A stretch of 64,000 bases of DNA. It comes from Chryseobacterium sp. JM1 (GTDB lineage Bacteria; Bacteroidota; Bacteroidia; Flavobacteriales; Weeksellaceae). Below are positions 15,141 to 23,837 of this stretch, piece after piece (the first letter of the stretch is position 1; each line of letters opens with the position of its first letter). The stretch spans positions 186,001 through 250,000 of the forward strand of contig NZ_JPRN01000003.1 in the NCBI RefSeq assembly GCF_000737715.1, written 5' to 3'. Both the position numbers and the translations under genes were made by a program. The notes beneath the pieces were generated by a model. It did not search any database, had not been told where the DNA came from, and saw nothing but the letters and a program-made list of their open reading frames with translations.

Positions 15141-17129
15141 ATGACATTTCAAGAACAGATACAGCAGGGGATCCCGAATCAGCTGCCACAGCCTAAACCA
15201 TACGAAACCAATATCAACCATGCGCCGAAGCGTAAAGAAATCTTAGGGGAGGAAGAGAAAAAGCTTGCTCTGAAGAATGCTTTGCGTTATTTCGAGCCTC
15301 AGTTTCATGCGGAGCTTTTACCTGAATTTAGGGAAGAACTGGAAAAATACGGGAGAATTTATATGTACCGTTTCCGTCCGGATTATGAAATGAAGGCAAG
15401 ATCCATTGCTGATTATCCCGGAAAGTCTGAGCAGGCAAAAGCCATTATGCTGATGATTCAGAACAATCTGGATTATGCCGTGGCACAGCACCCTCACGAA
15501 CTGATTACGTACGGAGGGAACGGAGCCGTATTCTCAAACTGGGCTCAGTATCTGTTAACGATGAAATATCTGTCTGAAATGACGGATGAGCAGACTTTAA
15601 CGATGTATTCAGGGCATCCGATGGGATTGTTTCCTTCTCATAAAGATGCGCCGAGAGTGGTGGTAACGAACGGAATGATGATTCCTAATTATTCCAAGCC
15701 GGATGACTGGGAGAAATTTAATGCCTTAGGCGTTACGCAATATGGGCAAATGACGGCGGGAAGCTATATGTATATTGGTCCGCAGGGAATTGTTCACGGT
15801 ACAACCATCACTGTATTGAATGCATTCAGAAAAATTAAAAAAGACTCAAAGGGCGGACTTTTCGTTACTTCAGGATTGGGAGGAATGAGCGGCGCACAGC
15901 CAAAAGCCGGAAATATTGCCGGTTGTATCACGGTATGTGCTGAAGTGAATCCTAAGATCACCAAGATCCGTCACGATCAGAAATGGGTGAACGAGATTTA
16001 TGAGAACATAGAGGAGCTGATCGATAGAGTAAGAAAAGCTCAGGAAAATAAAGAAACCGTTTCTCTGGCTTACCTTGGAAATATTGTTGAGGTTTGGGAG
16101 AAATTTGACGAAAAAAACTTAACAATAGATATCGGGTCAGATCAGACGTCGCTTCACAATCCGTGGGCGGGTGGCTATTATCCTGCCGGACAGAGTTTTG
16201 AGGAATCAAACAGAATGATGGCTGAGGAGCCTGAATTATTCAAAGAAAAAGTTCGGGAAACGTTAAGAAGACACGCAGCAGCCATCAATAAACATACGCA
16301 GAAAGGAACCTATTTCTTCGACTACGGAAATGCCTTTTTACTGGAAGCTTCAAGAGCCGGAGCAGATGTAATGGCCGAAAATCCAACCTTAGGAAGAGAA
16401 TTTAAATATCCGAGCTATGTTCAGGATATTATGGGACCTATGTGCTTTGATTACGGTTTCGGGCCGTTCCGTTGGGTATGTGCAAGCGGAAAACCGGAAG
16501 ATTTGCAGAAAACCGATGATATTGCATGTGCTGTTTTGGAAGAAATGGTAAAAAATTCTCCGGAAGAGATTCAGCAGCAGATGAAAGATAATATCCAGTG
16601 GATCAAAGGCGCTCAGGAAAATAAACTGGTCGTAGGTTCTCAGGCGAGAATCCTTTATGCCGATGCAGAAGGAAGAATGAAGATTGCTGAAGCCTTCAAC
16701 AATGCCATTAAAAACGGAGAAATCGGACCTGTTGTGCTGGGAAGAGATCATCATGATGTTTCCGGTACGGATTCCCCTTACAGAGAGACTTCCAATATCT
16801 ACGACGGTTCAAGATTTACCGCAGATATGGCGATTCACAACGTAATCGGTGACAGTTTCCGTGGTGCTACCTGGGTTTCTATCCACAACGGTGGCGGAGT
16901 AGGCTGGGGGGAAGTAATCAACGGAGGTTTCGGAATGCTGCTGGACGGAAGTGCAGAGGCCGACAGAAGATTAAAATCCATGCTGTTCTGGGATGTGAAC
17001 AACGGAATTTCCAGAAGAAGCTGGGCTAGAAATGAAGGCGCTGTTTTCGCCATTAAAAGAGCGATGGAAGCAGAACCGAATTTGAAGGTGACACTGCCGA
17101 ATTTTGTGGATGAGAGTTTGTTCTTATAA
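15141..17129 (+). CDS. hutU: Urocanate hydratase
   Basis: Converts urocanate to 4-imidazolone-5-propionate with tightly bound NAD+, the second step of histidine degradation. The protein has 662 residues, the longer type compared with the usual 550-560. Recognisable blocks are TYGGNGAVFSNWAQYLL (about 131-147), MYSGHPMGLFPS, TSGLGGMSGAQPKA and the C-terminal GRDHHDVSGTDSPYRET. No other hut gene lies in the window, so the pathway is scattered or only partly nearby. An AbiGi-like gene of different base composition follows after 17 bases, but a functional link is unlikely. Confidence 0.95.
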   Translation: MTFQEQIQQGIPNQLPQPKPYETNINHAPKRKEILGEEEKKLALKNALRYFEPQFHAELLPEFREELEKYGRIYMYRFRPDYEMKARSIADYPGKSEQAKAIMLMIQNNLDYAVAQHPHELITYGGNGAVFSNWAQYLLTMKYLSEMTDEQTLTMYSGHPMGLFPSHKDAPRVVVTNGMMIPNYSKPDDWEKFNALGVTQYGQMTAGSYMYIGPQGIVHGTTITVLNAFRKIKKDSKGGLFVTSGLGGMSGAQPKAGNIAGCITVCAEVNPKITKIRHDQKWVNEIYENIEELIDRVRKAQENKETVSLAYLGNIVEVWEKFDEKNLTIDIGSDQTSLHNPWAGGYYPAGQSFEESNRMMAEEPELFKEKVRETLRRHAAAINKHTQKGTYFFDYGNAFLLEASRAGADVMAENPTLGREFKYPSYVQDIMGPMCFDYGFGPFRWVCASGKPEDLQKTDDIACAVLEEMVKNSPEEIQQQMKDNIQWIKGAQENKLVVGSQARILYADAEGRMKIAEAFNNAIKNGEIGPVVLGRDHHDVSGTDSPYRETSNIYDGSRFTADMAIHNVIGDSFRGATWVSIHNGGGVGWGEVINGGFGMLLDGSAEADRRLKSMLFWDVNNGISRRSWARNEGAVFAIKRAMEAEPNLKVTLPNFVDESLFL

Positions 17130-17146
17130 TTGATAAATATCTTGCT

Positions 17147-17908
17147 ATGGCACTAAGTTCTAATTCTCTAATCCATTTTACAAATAAATTGGCTAATTTA
17201 AAAGGTATTCTTAAAGATAACTTCAAACTAAGATATTGCAGAGAAATAATAAGATCCGATACAAAACGATATGACTTCTTAGTTCCAATGGTTTCATTTT
17301 GTGACATACCATTTTCACAAATTGAGAAGCATATACAGAGTTATGGAAATTATGGTATTGGATTGAAGAAATCTTGGGCAGAAAAGAATGGACTAAATCC
17401 AGTATTATATACGGATATTAATTCGAATCTTTCAAAAAATTTTTTTGACCACCTATTAATTAAAATTAAAAATGGAGATGATGATAAAAAAATTTCGAAA
17501 TTAACTTTAGAAGAAAAATATGTATTTGATATTTTTAGATATATTAAAAATTATCAAGGAAAATTAGAAAGATCAGGTAAAAAAATAATTGAAAACTATA
17601 GATTCTCAGATGAAAGAGAATGGAGATATGTTTTAAATTTAGAATCGGAAGCTTTGATGTTTGCTAATTTAAAAAAGGTTATTCATGAAGATGTTAGCAT
17701 TTTTAAGCAATTAGTTAATGACGAGATAGAAAACGAAAGATTAAATTTTGAGCCAGAAGATATTAACTATATAATAATAAAAAATGAATCTGAAAGAAAT
17801 GATATTATAAGAACTCTGGAAAATATTAAAGGAAAATATCCAATGGAACAAGTTAAAAGACTTACAAGTAGAATAATTTCGACTGAACAAATAAAGTCTG
17901 ATTTCTAA
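17147..17908 (+). CDS. AbiGi-like protein (abortive-infection antitoxin family)
   Basis: A 253-residue cytosolic protein. The N-terminal LIHFTNKLANLKGIL (8-22), MVSFCDIPFSQIEKHI (about 48-63) and YGNYGIGLKKSWAEKNGLNPVLY (in short form GNYGIGL) match my memory of the AbiGi family (Pfam PF10899), the antitoxin-like half of the lactococcal AbiG phage-defence system. FSDEREWRYV in the middle is another family block. No AbiGii-type nucleotidyltransferase toxin is adjacent. Base composition is clearly more AT-rich than hutU, with runs of AAT/AAA codons, suggesting later acquisition. It starts 17 bases after hutU and converges on a PD-(D/E)XK-like gene. The family call is good; the function in this context is inferred. 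Confidence 0.75.
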   Translation: MALSSNSLIHFTNKLANLKGILKDNFKLRYCREIIRSDTKRYDFLVPMVSFCDIPFSQIEKHIQSYGNYGIGLKKSWAEKNGLNPVLYTDINSNLSKNFFDHLLIKIKNGDDDKKISKLTLEEKYVFDIFRYIKNYQGKLERSGKKIIENYRFSDEREWRYVLNLESEALMFANLKKVIHEDVSIFKQLVNDEIENERLNFEPEDINYIIIKNESERNDIIRTLENIKGKYPMEQVKRLTSRIISTEQIKSDF

Positions 17909-17942
17909 TAAATTTGAACTAAGAATTAATCATTTGAAAATC

Positions 17943-17975
17943 AAAAAAAAACCTGCTGTGAAGCAGGTTTTTTAT
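17943..17975. terminator. Bidirectional terminator between the AbiGi-like and PD-(D/E)XK genes
   Basis: Perfect stem AAAAAACCTGCT / AGCAGGTTTTTT around loop GTGA. Confidence 0.9.
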
Positions 17976-18066
17976 TAATTATTACAAAAAGTATAAATGG
18001 AAAAATAGAAGAAGATTTCCTGCTTATACTTTAAATGAAATAGTCAATAGAATATTAGTTGCAGTT

Positions 18067-18903
18067 TTAATTTCTATATTTTTTCAATATTGTATTTTTG
18101 AACTCCTTTGTCATTCCTTTAAACCATTTTTCAGATTTTTCTAAGTAATCAGCCAATTTATCGGTTGTAACTATATCAGGAAAAAAAATTAAATCAGATG
18201 TACTATAATTTGGAGAAGAATAACTTAATTGAACTTGAATTAATTCTTTTTCGTTTAATTCTATTTCTCCTTTTTCATCTAGTTTGACTTCAAAAAGGTT
18301 TCCATCAAGAACAACAACAGGAATAAAAATATATATTTCTGTTTCTTCTTTTAGATCAAACTCTTCAAATTTTTTATCATAAGAATATTTTTCTTTTTTA
18401 TGCCAAGCTGCTTTACAAACTCCAATTAAAGATTCATATACTTTGGAAATTTCATTTGGTGGTTTGAAACTTTCATGAAAAGCGATACCATAGTTTTTTA
18501 TATTTTTTTTGAAATTATTAGTATCAACTTCTCCTTTTGTAAATAATCCGGATTTAAATTTTCCTCCATTATTGGTTGTATTATTATGACCTGTTGATAG
18601 GATTCTCCACCCTTGAGATGTATTATTCCTTTTTTCAACTGAAAAAACGACCCAAGGTCTTTTCTTCATGCGTTTGACATCAATAACTAATTGGAATTCT
18701 ACATGTAACTTTGATTCCTCATCATAATATGTTTTTGTTGCAATAATATCAATTTCTCTACTTTTGTTATAGTCTTTATCTTCATATGTTTCACTATGAC
18801 GTGTAGACCAGCCCTTTTTTATCAGTAAGGAATTAACTTGGAGCTCTGAAACAAAACCTGTTAGTTCAATATCATCTAAAATCTTTTTTTTTAAATCCTC
18901 CAT
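18067..18903 (-). CDS. PD-(D/E)XK nuclease-like protein, possibly defence-related
   Basis: A 278-residue protein rich in Lys, Glu and Asn. The N-terminal part has a restriction-endonuclease-like pattern: Glu20, then SREIDIIATK (Asp52), then VIDVKRMKKRPWV (Asp75-x-Lys77). This is the D-(x)n-(D/E)xK layout. The C-terminal part (about 150-278) has no motif I recognise. There is no signal peptide. Like its AbiGi-like neighbour it is very AT-rich and lies in a gap between core genes and repeats, a typical place for small defence genes. No methylase or ATPase partner is adjacent. The nuclease assignment rests on motif spacing only. Confidence 0.6.
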   Translation of the reverse strand: MEDLKKKILDDIELTGFVSELQVNSLLIKKGWSTRHSETYEDKDYNKSREIDIIATKTYYDEESKLHVEFQLVIDVKRMKKRPWVVFSVEKRNNTSQGWRILSTGHNNTTNNGGKFKSGLFTKGEVDTNNFKKNIKNYGIAFHESFKPPNEISKVYESLIGVCKAAWHKKEKYSYDKKFEEFDLKEETEIYIFIPVVVLDGNLFEVKLDEKGEIELNEKELIQVQLSYSSPNYSTSDLIFFPDIVTTDKLADYLEKSEKWFKGMTKEFKNTILKKYRN

Positions 18904-19385
18904 TTATAAAATGCTATTAATATTGAGATAATAAGATATACATAGTTTCAATCAAAAATGTAATTTCCAAATATAAAAAAATGAATTTAATCACAATTAC
19001 GTGAAACCGTAAGTTCACTTTTTATATCCGAAATTATCAGAAGCTTTAAAACACAAGGAAAGCAAACCACTTGAATTCTCCATTGGTTAAAACAACCCTG
19101 TTTGCCACCTCCGAACATCTCCCCAACTCTCCCACAACTTGTAGAAAGCCTCCGCCCAACTCCTGATATTTATTTCAAGGTTATTTGTCACATTATAAGT
19201 TTTTTATATATTTAAATCCGAAACCAAAAACACAAACAAATGAAAATTTCACTCACTAAGCTGGGTACTAAAGATCTTGTGATTTTAGCCCAGAGAATTA
19301 TTGGCAGTTTTCAATTCTGAAATATTCTGTAATTAGCAACCAGCCTCTTGTGGTATCTCTCCGAATGGTAATGTGAAAATAATTA
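18904..19385. other. Gene-poor spacer next to the putative defence pair
   Basis: No intact gene. It contains a less AT-rich tract (about 19080-19180) without coding pattern, then a 26-codon remnant at 19240-19320. Dispersed repeat copies begin at about 19391. Confidence 0.5.
19240..19320 (+). pseudogene. Truncated gene remnant (N-terminal 26 codons)
   Basis: ATG followed by MKISLTKLGTKDLVILAQR and a stop after 26 residues. The start resembles the N-terminus of a longer conserved Bacteroidota protein family (from memory, beginning MKISLTxLGTKD). The rest of the gene is missing and the region runs into composite repeats at 19391, so it looks like a deletion remnant. It is too short to be sure. 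Confidence 0.4.
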
Positions 19386-19390
19386 AAGAA

Positions 19391-19925
19391 ATATCGCGCA
19401 GATTTTGCAGATCGTGCTGATGCTTATGTTTTATTGGCTGTTGATCTAAACCTATAAGGTTTGAGGGTAATAATTGTTGAAAAGGAATTTTTGGATAGGA
19501 GGGAATGATGAGATTGCTTCGTCGCTTTGCTCCTCGCAATGACGGCGATATTCAATTTTATCGGAGATAAAATCTTTGCGTCTTACAACGTGTTTTTGTC
19601 ATAAAATTTGTGTCTTTGCGATGTTCCAACAATAAAAAAGATAAGTTTTTTTGCTTGTTTTATGCATTATCGCGCAGATTTTGCAGATGGTGCTGATGTT
19701 TATGTTTTATTGGCTGTTGATCTAAACCTTATAGGTTTTTAAAACCTATAAGGTTTGAGGGTGATAATTATTGAAGGGTTTTTTCTGTTGGATAATCGCA
19801 GAGACGCAAGGCTTTATAAGCTGTGTGAATATTTAAGGCGCAAGAAAATCGATGATTTTCAGCAAAGGGGATGGTGATTGAGATTGCTTCGTCGCTTTGC
19901 TCCTCGCAATGACGGTGGGGAACCA
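19391..19925. repeat. Composite dispersed repeat, two head-to-tail copies
   Basis: Two partial copies of an approximately 350-base composite unit. Each has CGCGCAGATTTTGCAGAT (from 19394 and 19670) and 'ggctgttgatctaaacc'; the second also has the palindrome around AACCTTATAGG...CCTATAAGG (19727-19757). Each also has GAGATTGCTTCGTCGC...CTCCTCGCAATGACGG (19510-19545 and 19879-19915). The first copy also has 'atcggagataaaatctttgc' and 'tgtgtctttgcgatgttcc'. Near-identical blocks recur at 23838-24490. The remaining bases to 20052 hold nothing coding. Confidence 0.85.
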
Positions 19926-20052
19926 TTAAGGGTATTTAAGCTGTTCAGAATAGTAAGCATCCTGCTTTATAAAACATCTTTGATGTTTCTTAACGAACCT
20001 TAACCACTTAAATTCTCTTAATGGTTCAAAACAAATAAAGCATAGGAAATCT

Positions 20053-20427
20053 TTATTTTTTATACTTTTTAAGTTCTTCTTCCAGTCTTAGGTTTTCTTT
20101 TTTCAGAAGCTCTATAAGCTCTCTCTGGCTTTCCAGGAGGAATTCCGGAACATTACAGTAATAGTTACCGCTTATATTATTTCCAAAACTAGTGCTTGAA
20201 GTAATATTATCAAAATGATTGATTTGTTTCGCTTCCTCTTCCTGATAGATTTCCTCCAAGGGAACTTCCAGGAAATGGGCGATCTTTTCCCATTCTTCTT
20301 TTCGGATGGCCACATCTCCGGATTCTTTTCTACTGTAGTTGGAAACATCTGTGGCAAGGACATCCGCGATCTGCTGCTGCGTTAGACCTTTTCTTTTTCT
20401 TACATCACGTAGTTTTTCTTTTTGCAT
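20053..20427 (-). CDS. XRE-family helix-turn-helix regulator
   Basis: A 124-residue cytosolic DNA-binding protein. The HTH_3 domain is at about 5-60 (RKRKGLTQQQIADVLATDVS, then an EEWEKIAHFLEV support helix). The C-terminus is a Leu/Glu/Lys coiled coil (about 100-124) likely to mediate dimers. From memory, many copies of this architecture occur in Chryseobacterium genomes. It is divergent from a Crp/Fnr-like gene with 128 bases between starts, so mutual regulation is possible. The target is unknown. Confidence 0.85.
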   Translation of the reverse strand: MQKEKLRDVRKRKGLTQQQIADVLATDVSNYSRKESGDVAIRKEEWEKIAHFLEVPLEEIYQEEEAKQINHFDNITSSTSFGNNISGNYYCNVPEFLLESQRELIELLKKENLRLEEELKKYKK

Positions 20428-20555
20428 AACCGTATTTTGTACAAATATGCAAAATATTACTCAAAAAAATATAATTGGCCTTTTTATTAGGAGGTAAAAA
20501 TCACAAATAAAACCTTATTTTTACTCTGTCCAACATCAGTTTAAAACCATCACCA

Positions 20556-21110
20556 TTGGCCACCATCAATAAAAACCTTTTTTCGCATCTGAATATGGAT
20601 GGAGAAGATCCTGCCTGGGAAAAATTTGGCAAGCTTGAATTTTCAAGAAAGAAAATATTTCAGGAGGATAAGGTGTATCTCGTTGAGCAGGGTATTGTCC
20701 GGAAGTTTTACATCAAGGAGATCGCAGATCTGGATCAGGAAATCTCAGTCGACTTCTATTTTCCGGGAGATGTCTTCGTAGTGGGTGATAGTCCTAAAGA
20801 AAGATCTTCCGAAGCTGTTTTTGAATCCATCGATAAAGGTTTGGCCTGGGAAATAGAACTGGATGAGGTGAAGGAAATGTTTACCGTCAATCCCGACTGC
20901 CGGTTTGTACAGAATTACTACCTCAGTAAAAAGCTGAATGCCGCGATGAAGAGAGAAATGCTGCTCCTCAAAAATACCCCTCAGGATCTCTACGAATACC
21001 TTCTTAAGAGCAAACCTCATTATATCAAGCATATTCCTTTGAAATATCTTGCGTCTTACATTGGAATTACGCCTATTTCTTTAAGCAGAATCAGGAAGAG
21101 AATTTCTTGA
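20556..21110 (+). CDS. Crp/Fnr-family transcriptional regulator
   Basis: A 184-residue protein of the Bacteroidota Crp/Fnr type. A cupin-like sensor domain is at about 25-115 (LVEQGIVRKFYI, VDFYFPGDVF). A C-terminal segment has LKYLASYIGITPISLSRIRKRIS, i.e. LASYIGITPISLSRIRK, as recognition helix-turn-helix. The start given is a TTG; the first ATG is at 20595 and would remove 13 residues, and either is possible. No Fnr-type iron-sulphur cysteines are seen. The gene is divergent from the XRE regulator. Confidence 0.85.
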   Translation: MATINKNLFSHLNMDGEDPAWEKFGKLEFSRKKIFQEDKVYLVEQGIVRKFYIKEIADLDQEISVDFYFPGDVFVVGDSPKERSSEAVFESIDKGLAWEIELDEVKEMFTVNPDCRFVQNYYLSKKLNAAMKREMLLLKNTPQDLYEYLLKSKPHYIKHIPLKYLASYIGITPISLSRIRKRIS

Positions 21111-21256
21111 TTGGGGTTTGAGGGTTTTAGGGTTTGAGAGTAGGAGAGTAGGAGAGTTTTTGTGTAAGAGGAGTTGAGGTTGACTGGAGAGTTTGTTGCT
21201 GGTTGACAGTTGCTGGTTCGTATCCCGAAACTTTAATACTGCAAAAGGTCTCATGT

Positions 21257-21291
21257 CTGAAATCTGACATCTGACATCTGACATCTGAAAT
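21257..21291. repeat. Short heptamer array (CTGACAT/CTGAAAT x5)
   Basis: Five consecutive heptamers: CTGAAAT, three CTGACAT, CTGAAAT. A GAGAGTAGGAGAGTAGGAGAG stretch (short form: GGAGAGTA repeated) precedes it at 21135-21157. Confidence 0.85.
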
Positions 21292-21360
21292 CTAGCTCAT
21301 TAATTATCTTTTGTTTATTGTTTGCCGTTCCATCAATTTTTTCCTTTGTTGAAAAAAAAT

Positions 21361-22140
21361 ATGGAAATACAAAAACTCAATTGGGCCGGAATAAAGCTTG
21401 TTTCCGGTGGAAAAACGGTACTGATAGACGCGGTAGAAGATTTCTCTTACTATAAACCTGTTTTAGGCGATGCGGTTGAAAAGCTGCTGACTTTTTCTGA
21501 GGATCTGCGGGCGGATTATATTCTTTTTACGCATATGCATCTGGATCATTTTGATAAGAAGATGATAGAAAAATGCCTTAAAAAAGAGGGTAAGTTGATT
21601 GTGTATTCGGGATTGGAGGAGATCGTAAGGAAATATGTAGGAGACGTTGAAATGGTTGTTCTGGATTTAAATGAAACGTTTACTGAAAATAAGATTACAT
21701 TCAAACCCGTGTTTGCGATGGATGGGGTGGGCGAAATTCAAAGTTCGTGGATTGTAGAAGACCAACAGACCAAAATTTTTCACGGCGGAGATACAATCTG
21801 GCATAATCAGTTCTGGAAACTGGGAAAGGAAAATGAAAACATAGATTATGCATTTTTACCGGTGAATGGAGTGGTCGTGAATTTTGAAGTGATTGGTTTG
21901 GAATACAGTCCGGTTCCTGCTTCAATGGATCTGGAAGAAGCTTTTACGGCAGCCCATCTTTTGCACGCCGGAAAACTGGTTCCTATACATTATGGTTTAT
22001 TCGAACATGAGAAATTTTATCTTCCCAAAAAGTTTGATCAGCAGGATCTGCAGAGACTTTATGAGGAAATAGGACAGGAATATATAATTCTGAAAGACGG
22101 ATGTATTCTGGATGAATCTGAAAATAATCTGGAGTTGTAG
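21361..22140 (+). CDS. Metallo-beta-lactamase-fold hydrolase (UlaG-like)
   Basis: Zinc-dependent hydrolase fold of about 259 residues from the ATG at 21361; an earlier in-frame TTG at 21322 is not favoured. The metal motif is THMHLDHFD (His58, His60, Asp62, His63), followed by HGGDT near 140 and a late His in PIHYG. There is no signal peptide, so it is cytosolic. This sequence-divergent branch of the fold acts on diverse esters, phosphoesters and lactones. No substrate can be assigned. It is not a carbapenemase by pattern or location. Confidence 0.85.
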   Translation: MEIQKLNWAGIKLVSGGKTVLIDAVEDFSYYKPVLGDAVEKLLTFSEDLRADYILFTHMHLDHFDKKMIEKCLKKEGKLIVYSGLEEIVRKYVGDVEMVVLDLNETFTENKITFKPVFAMDGVGEIQSSWIVEDQQTKIFHGGDTIWHNQFWKLGKENENIDYAFLPVNGVVVNFEVIGLEYSPVPASMDLEEAFTAAHLLHAGKLVPIHYGLFEHEKFYLPKKFDQQDLQRLYEEIGQEYIILKDGCILDESENNLEL

Positions 22141-22162
22141 TAAAGGTTAAAAATAAATCTGT

Positions 22163-22206
22163 AAAAAACTTTGTCAACTGATCGTTTATGGCAAAGTTTT
22201 TTTATT
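22163..22206 (+). terminator. Terminator of the metallo-hydrolase gene
   Basis: Stem AAAAACTTTGTC / GGCAAAGTTTTT type (one mismatch) with a 15-base loop, then T-rich tail. Confidence 0.72.
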
Positions 22207-22261
22207 TTTAGCATGATTTCGAACCTCGAATTTTTTATTGTAAAATTTCAGATAACTGTTT

Positions 22262-23179
22262 ATGAGAAAGCTATTTTTAAGTTTAATGTTTTGCTCTTTG
22301 TTTTCAATTCCGGTGTTGGCCTGTTTAAACGGAGAGACCAGAAAACTCAAAGATGGAACTGAAATTTATACGGATTTTAAGGGATTTGTTCCCAGAGGTC
22401 ACAGTTTTAACAATTCTGAAGGCTTGGAAAAAACTTTAGTCGGACTAGAGAAAGAATACGAAAGAACAAAAGATCTGGATTATTTGTCGGATAAAGGCTA
22501 TATCCTGATTATTCTTAAAAAATATAAAGAAGCCATAGAATTGTACAAACGTATTGAATCTATTGCTCCCGGCAGATATTCTACAGCTTCCAATATGGGG
22601 ACAGCATATGAACTGATAGGGAATAATGTTGAGGCTTTAAAATGGATCGAAAAGTCTATTAAAATCAATCCCGGATCCCATTCCGGTTCGGAGTGGATTC
22701 ATGCTAATATTTTGAAAGCAAAAATTAAAGGAAGTGGACCCTATAATTCAGAATCCTTAATTCATACTGATTTCGGAAGCAGAAAACGCCCTGAAATGGA
22801 TTTACCCAAAGAGGAATTATACAGACTTCGCAAATCTCTTTTTTATCAGTTAAATGAGCGGATATCTTTTGTAGAACCTGAAGACGAAATTGTTGCTCGG
22901 TTATTGTTTGATCTGGGAAATGTGGCTTTTTTAATGAAATTTAAGGATGAAGCTTACATGGATTATGAAAAGGCAAAAGATTATGGTTTTAAAGATCCCA
23001 TTGTACAACAAAGGATGATTTCTTTGTCATCAATGACAAACAGTAAAGAAGCCCGATACAATACAGTTGATGAATCCACGGAAGAGATGATCAAAATAGG
23101 GTTGTCTGTATTTTCATTGCTTTTCTCAGCCATAATTGTTTTTGTTTTCAGAAAGAATATATTTCCAATGCTTAAATAG
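22262..23179 (+). CDS. Exported TPR protein with C-terminal membrane helix
   Basis: A 305-residue protein with a signal peptide (about 1-20, PVLAC; the Cys21 could make it a lipoprotein). Two or three tetratricopeptide-like repeats cover about 65-165 (GYILIILKKYKEAIELYKRI, ASNMGTAYELIGNNVEALKWI). A further TPR-like segment lies near 220-245. One transmembrane helix is at about 277-297, followed by a basic RK. It is likely anchored in the envelope with TPRs as a protein-binding scaffold. No enzymatic motif. No partner gene is obvious. Confidence 0.78.
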   Translation: MRKLFLSLMFCSLFSIPVLACLNGETRKLKDGTEIYTDFKGFVPRGHSFNNSEGLEKTLVGLEKEYERTKDLDYLSDKGYILIILKKYKEAIELYKRIESIAPGRYSTASNMGTAYELIGNNVEALKWIEKSIKINPGSHSGSEWIHANILKAKIKGSGPYNSESLIHTDFGSRKRPEMDLPKEELYRLRKSLFYQLNERISFVEPEDEIVARLLFDLGNVAFLMKFKDEAYMDYEKAKDYGFKDPIVQQRMISLSSMTNSKEARYNTVDESTEEMIKIGLSVFSLLFSAIIVFVFRKNIFPMLK

Positions 23180-23361
23180 CTTGGGTTCGGGTTATCCTTG
23201 TGAAGGTTTTAAACCTTGACAACGATAAGGAAAACTGTAGTTCTGTTTTGGGTTCTGAACGACGCTCTTCGCCAGTGGCATATTTTCTGGTAAAATTAAA
23301 AATGCTGGGCCTTGTTCCGAATTCAGATTAAATAGAGGCCTGATAAATAGTTTATAAATGT

Positions 23362-23817
23362 ATGAAGGTTTTTAAAGCAAACGAATCCAGCAGCTCTCTT
23401 CAACTGCTCAACGAAAAGCAAGAGCAGATGGGAGAACTTTTATTTGGATTTATTGGTGGTCTCAATGACAGAATAAAAATTGGGAATGAAGTGTATATGA
23501 TTAAAGGCACAGGTTTTTTGTGGATGGGCACGAATATTTTTGATGCATCCGGAAGATTGGTTTTAAAATTTGATGCTTCAAAAAGCAGGGTATTTTATTA
23601 TGGAGAAACTACTGAAATCTATACCTATCAACATAAAGGGTGGCTATCTAAGAAACTGAATTTATACAACTGGGAAGATCAGTTATTGGTAAGCCTTCAT
23701 CACAAACAAAAGTTTTTGAAAACTATCTATACTGTAGAAATTGATGAAGATTTTAATAATAGTATAATTATTTTGAGCTGTTTAAATTTCTATCATACAG
23801 GATTATCCAGTGGGTGA
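23362..23817 (+). CDS. Hypothetical beta-rich protein (possible tubby/LURP-like fold)
   Basis: A 151-residue protein without signal peptide. It shows regular alternating hydrophobic strands (GELLFGFIGGL, VYMIKGTGFLW, RLVLKFDASKSRVFYY). This looks like the beta-barrel seen in tubby C-terminal or LURP-one-like proteins, but that is an impression and not a family match. The 182 bases before it hold nothing recognisable, and composite repeats begin right after it. Confidence 0.65.
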   Translation: MKVFKANESSSSLQLLNEKQEQMGELLFGFIGGLNDRIKIGNEVYMIKGTGFLWMGTNIFDASGRLVLKFDASKSRVFYYGETTEIYTYQHKGWLSKKLNLYNWEDQLLVSLHHKQKFLKTIYTVEIDEDFNNSIIILSCLNFYHTGLSSG

Positions 23818-23837
23818 AATACAAGAAGATCGACAAT

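Noticed and set aside
21361..22140. Metallo-carbapenemase
   Set aside because: The MBL fold is present but it has no signal peptide and the pattern is of the UlaG-like hydrolase branch; the same caution applies to the MBL proteins at 35027 and 39424.
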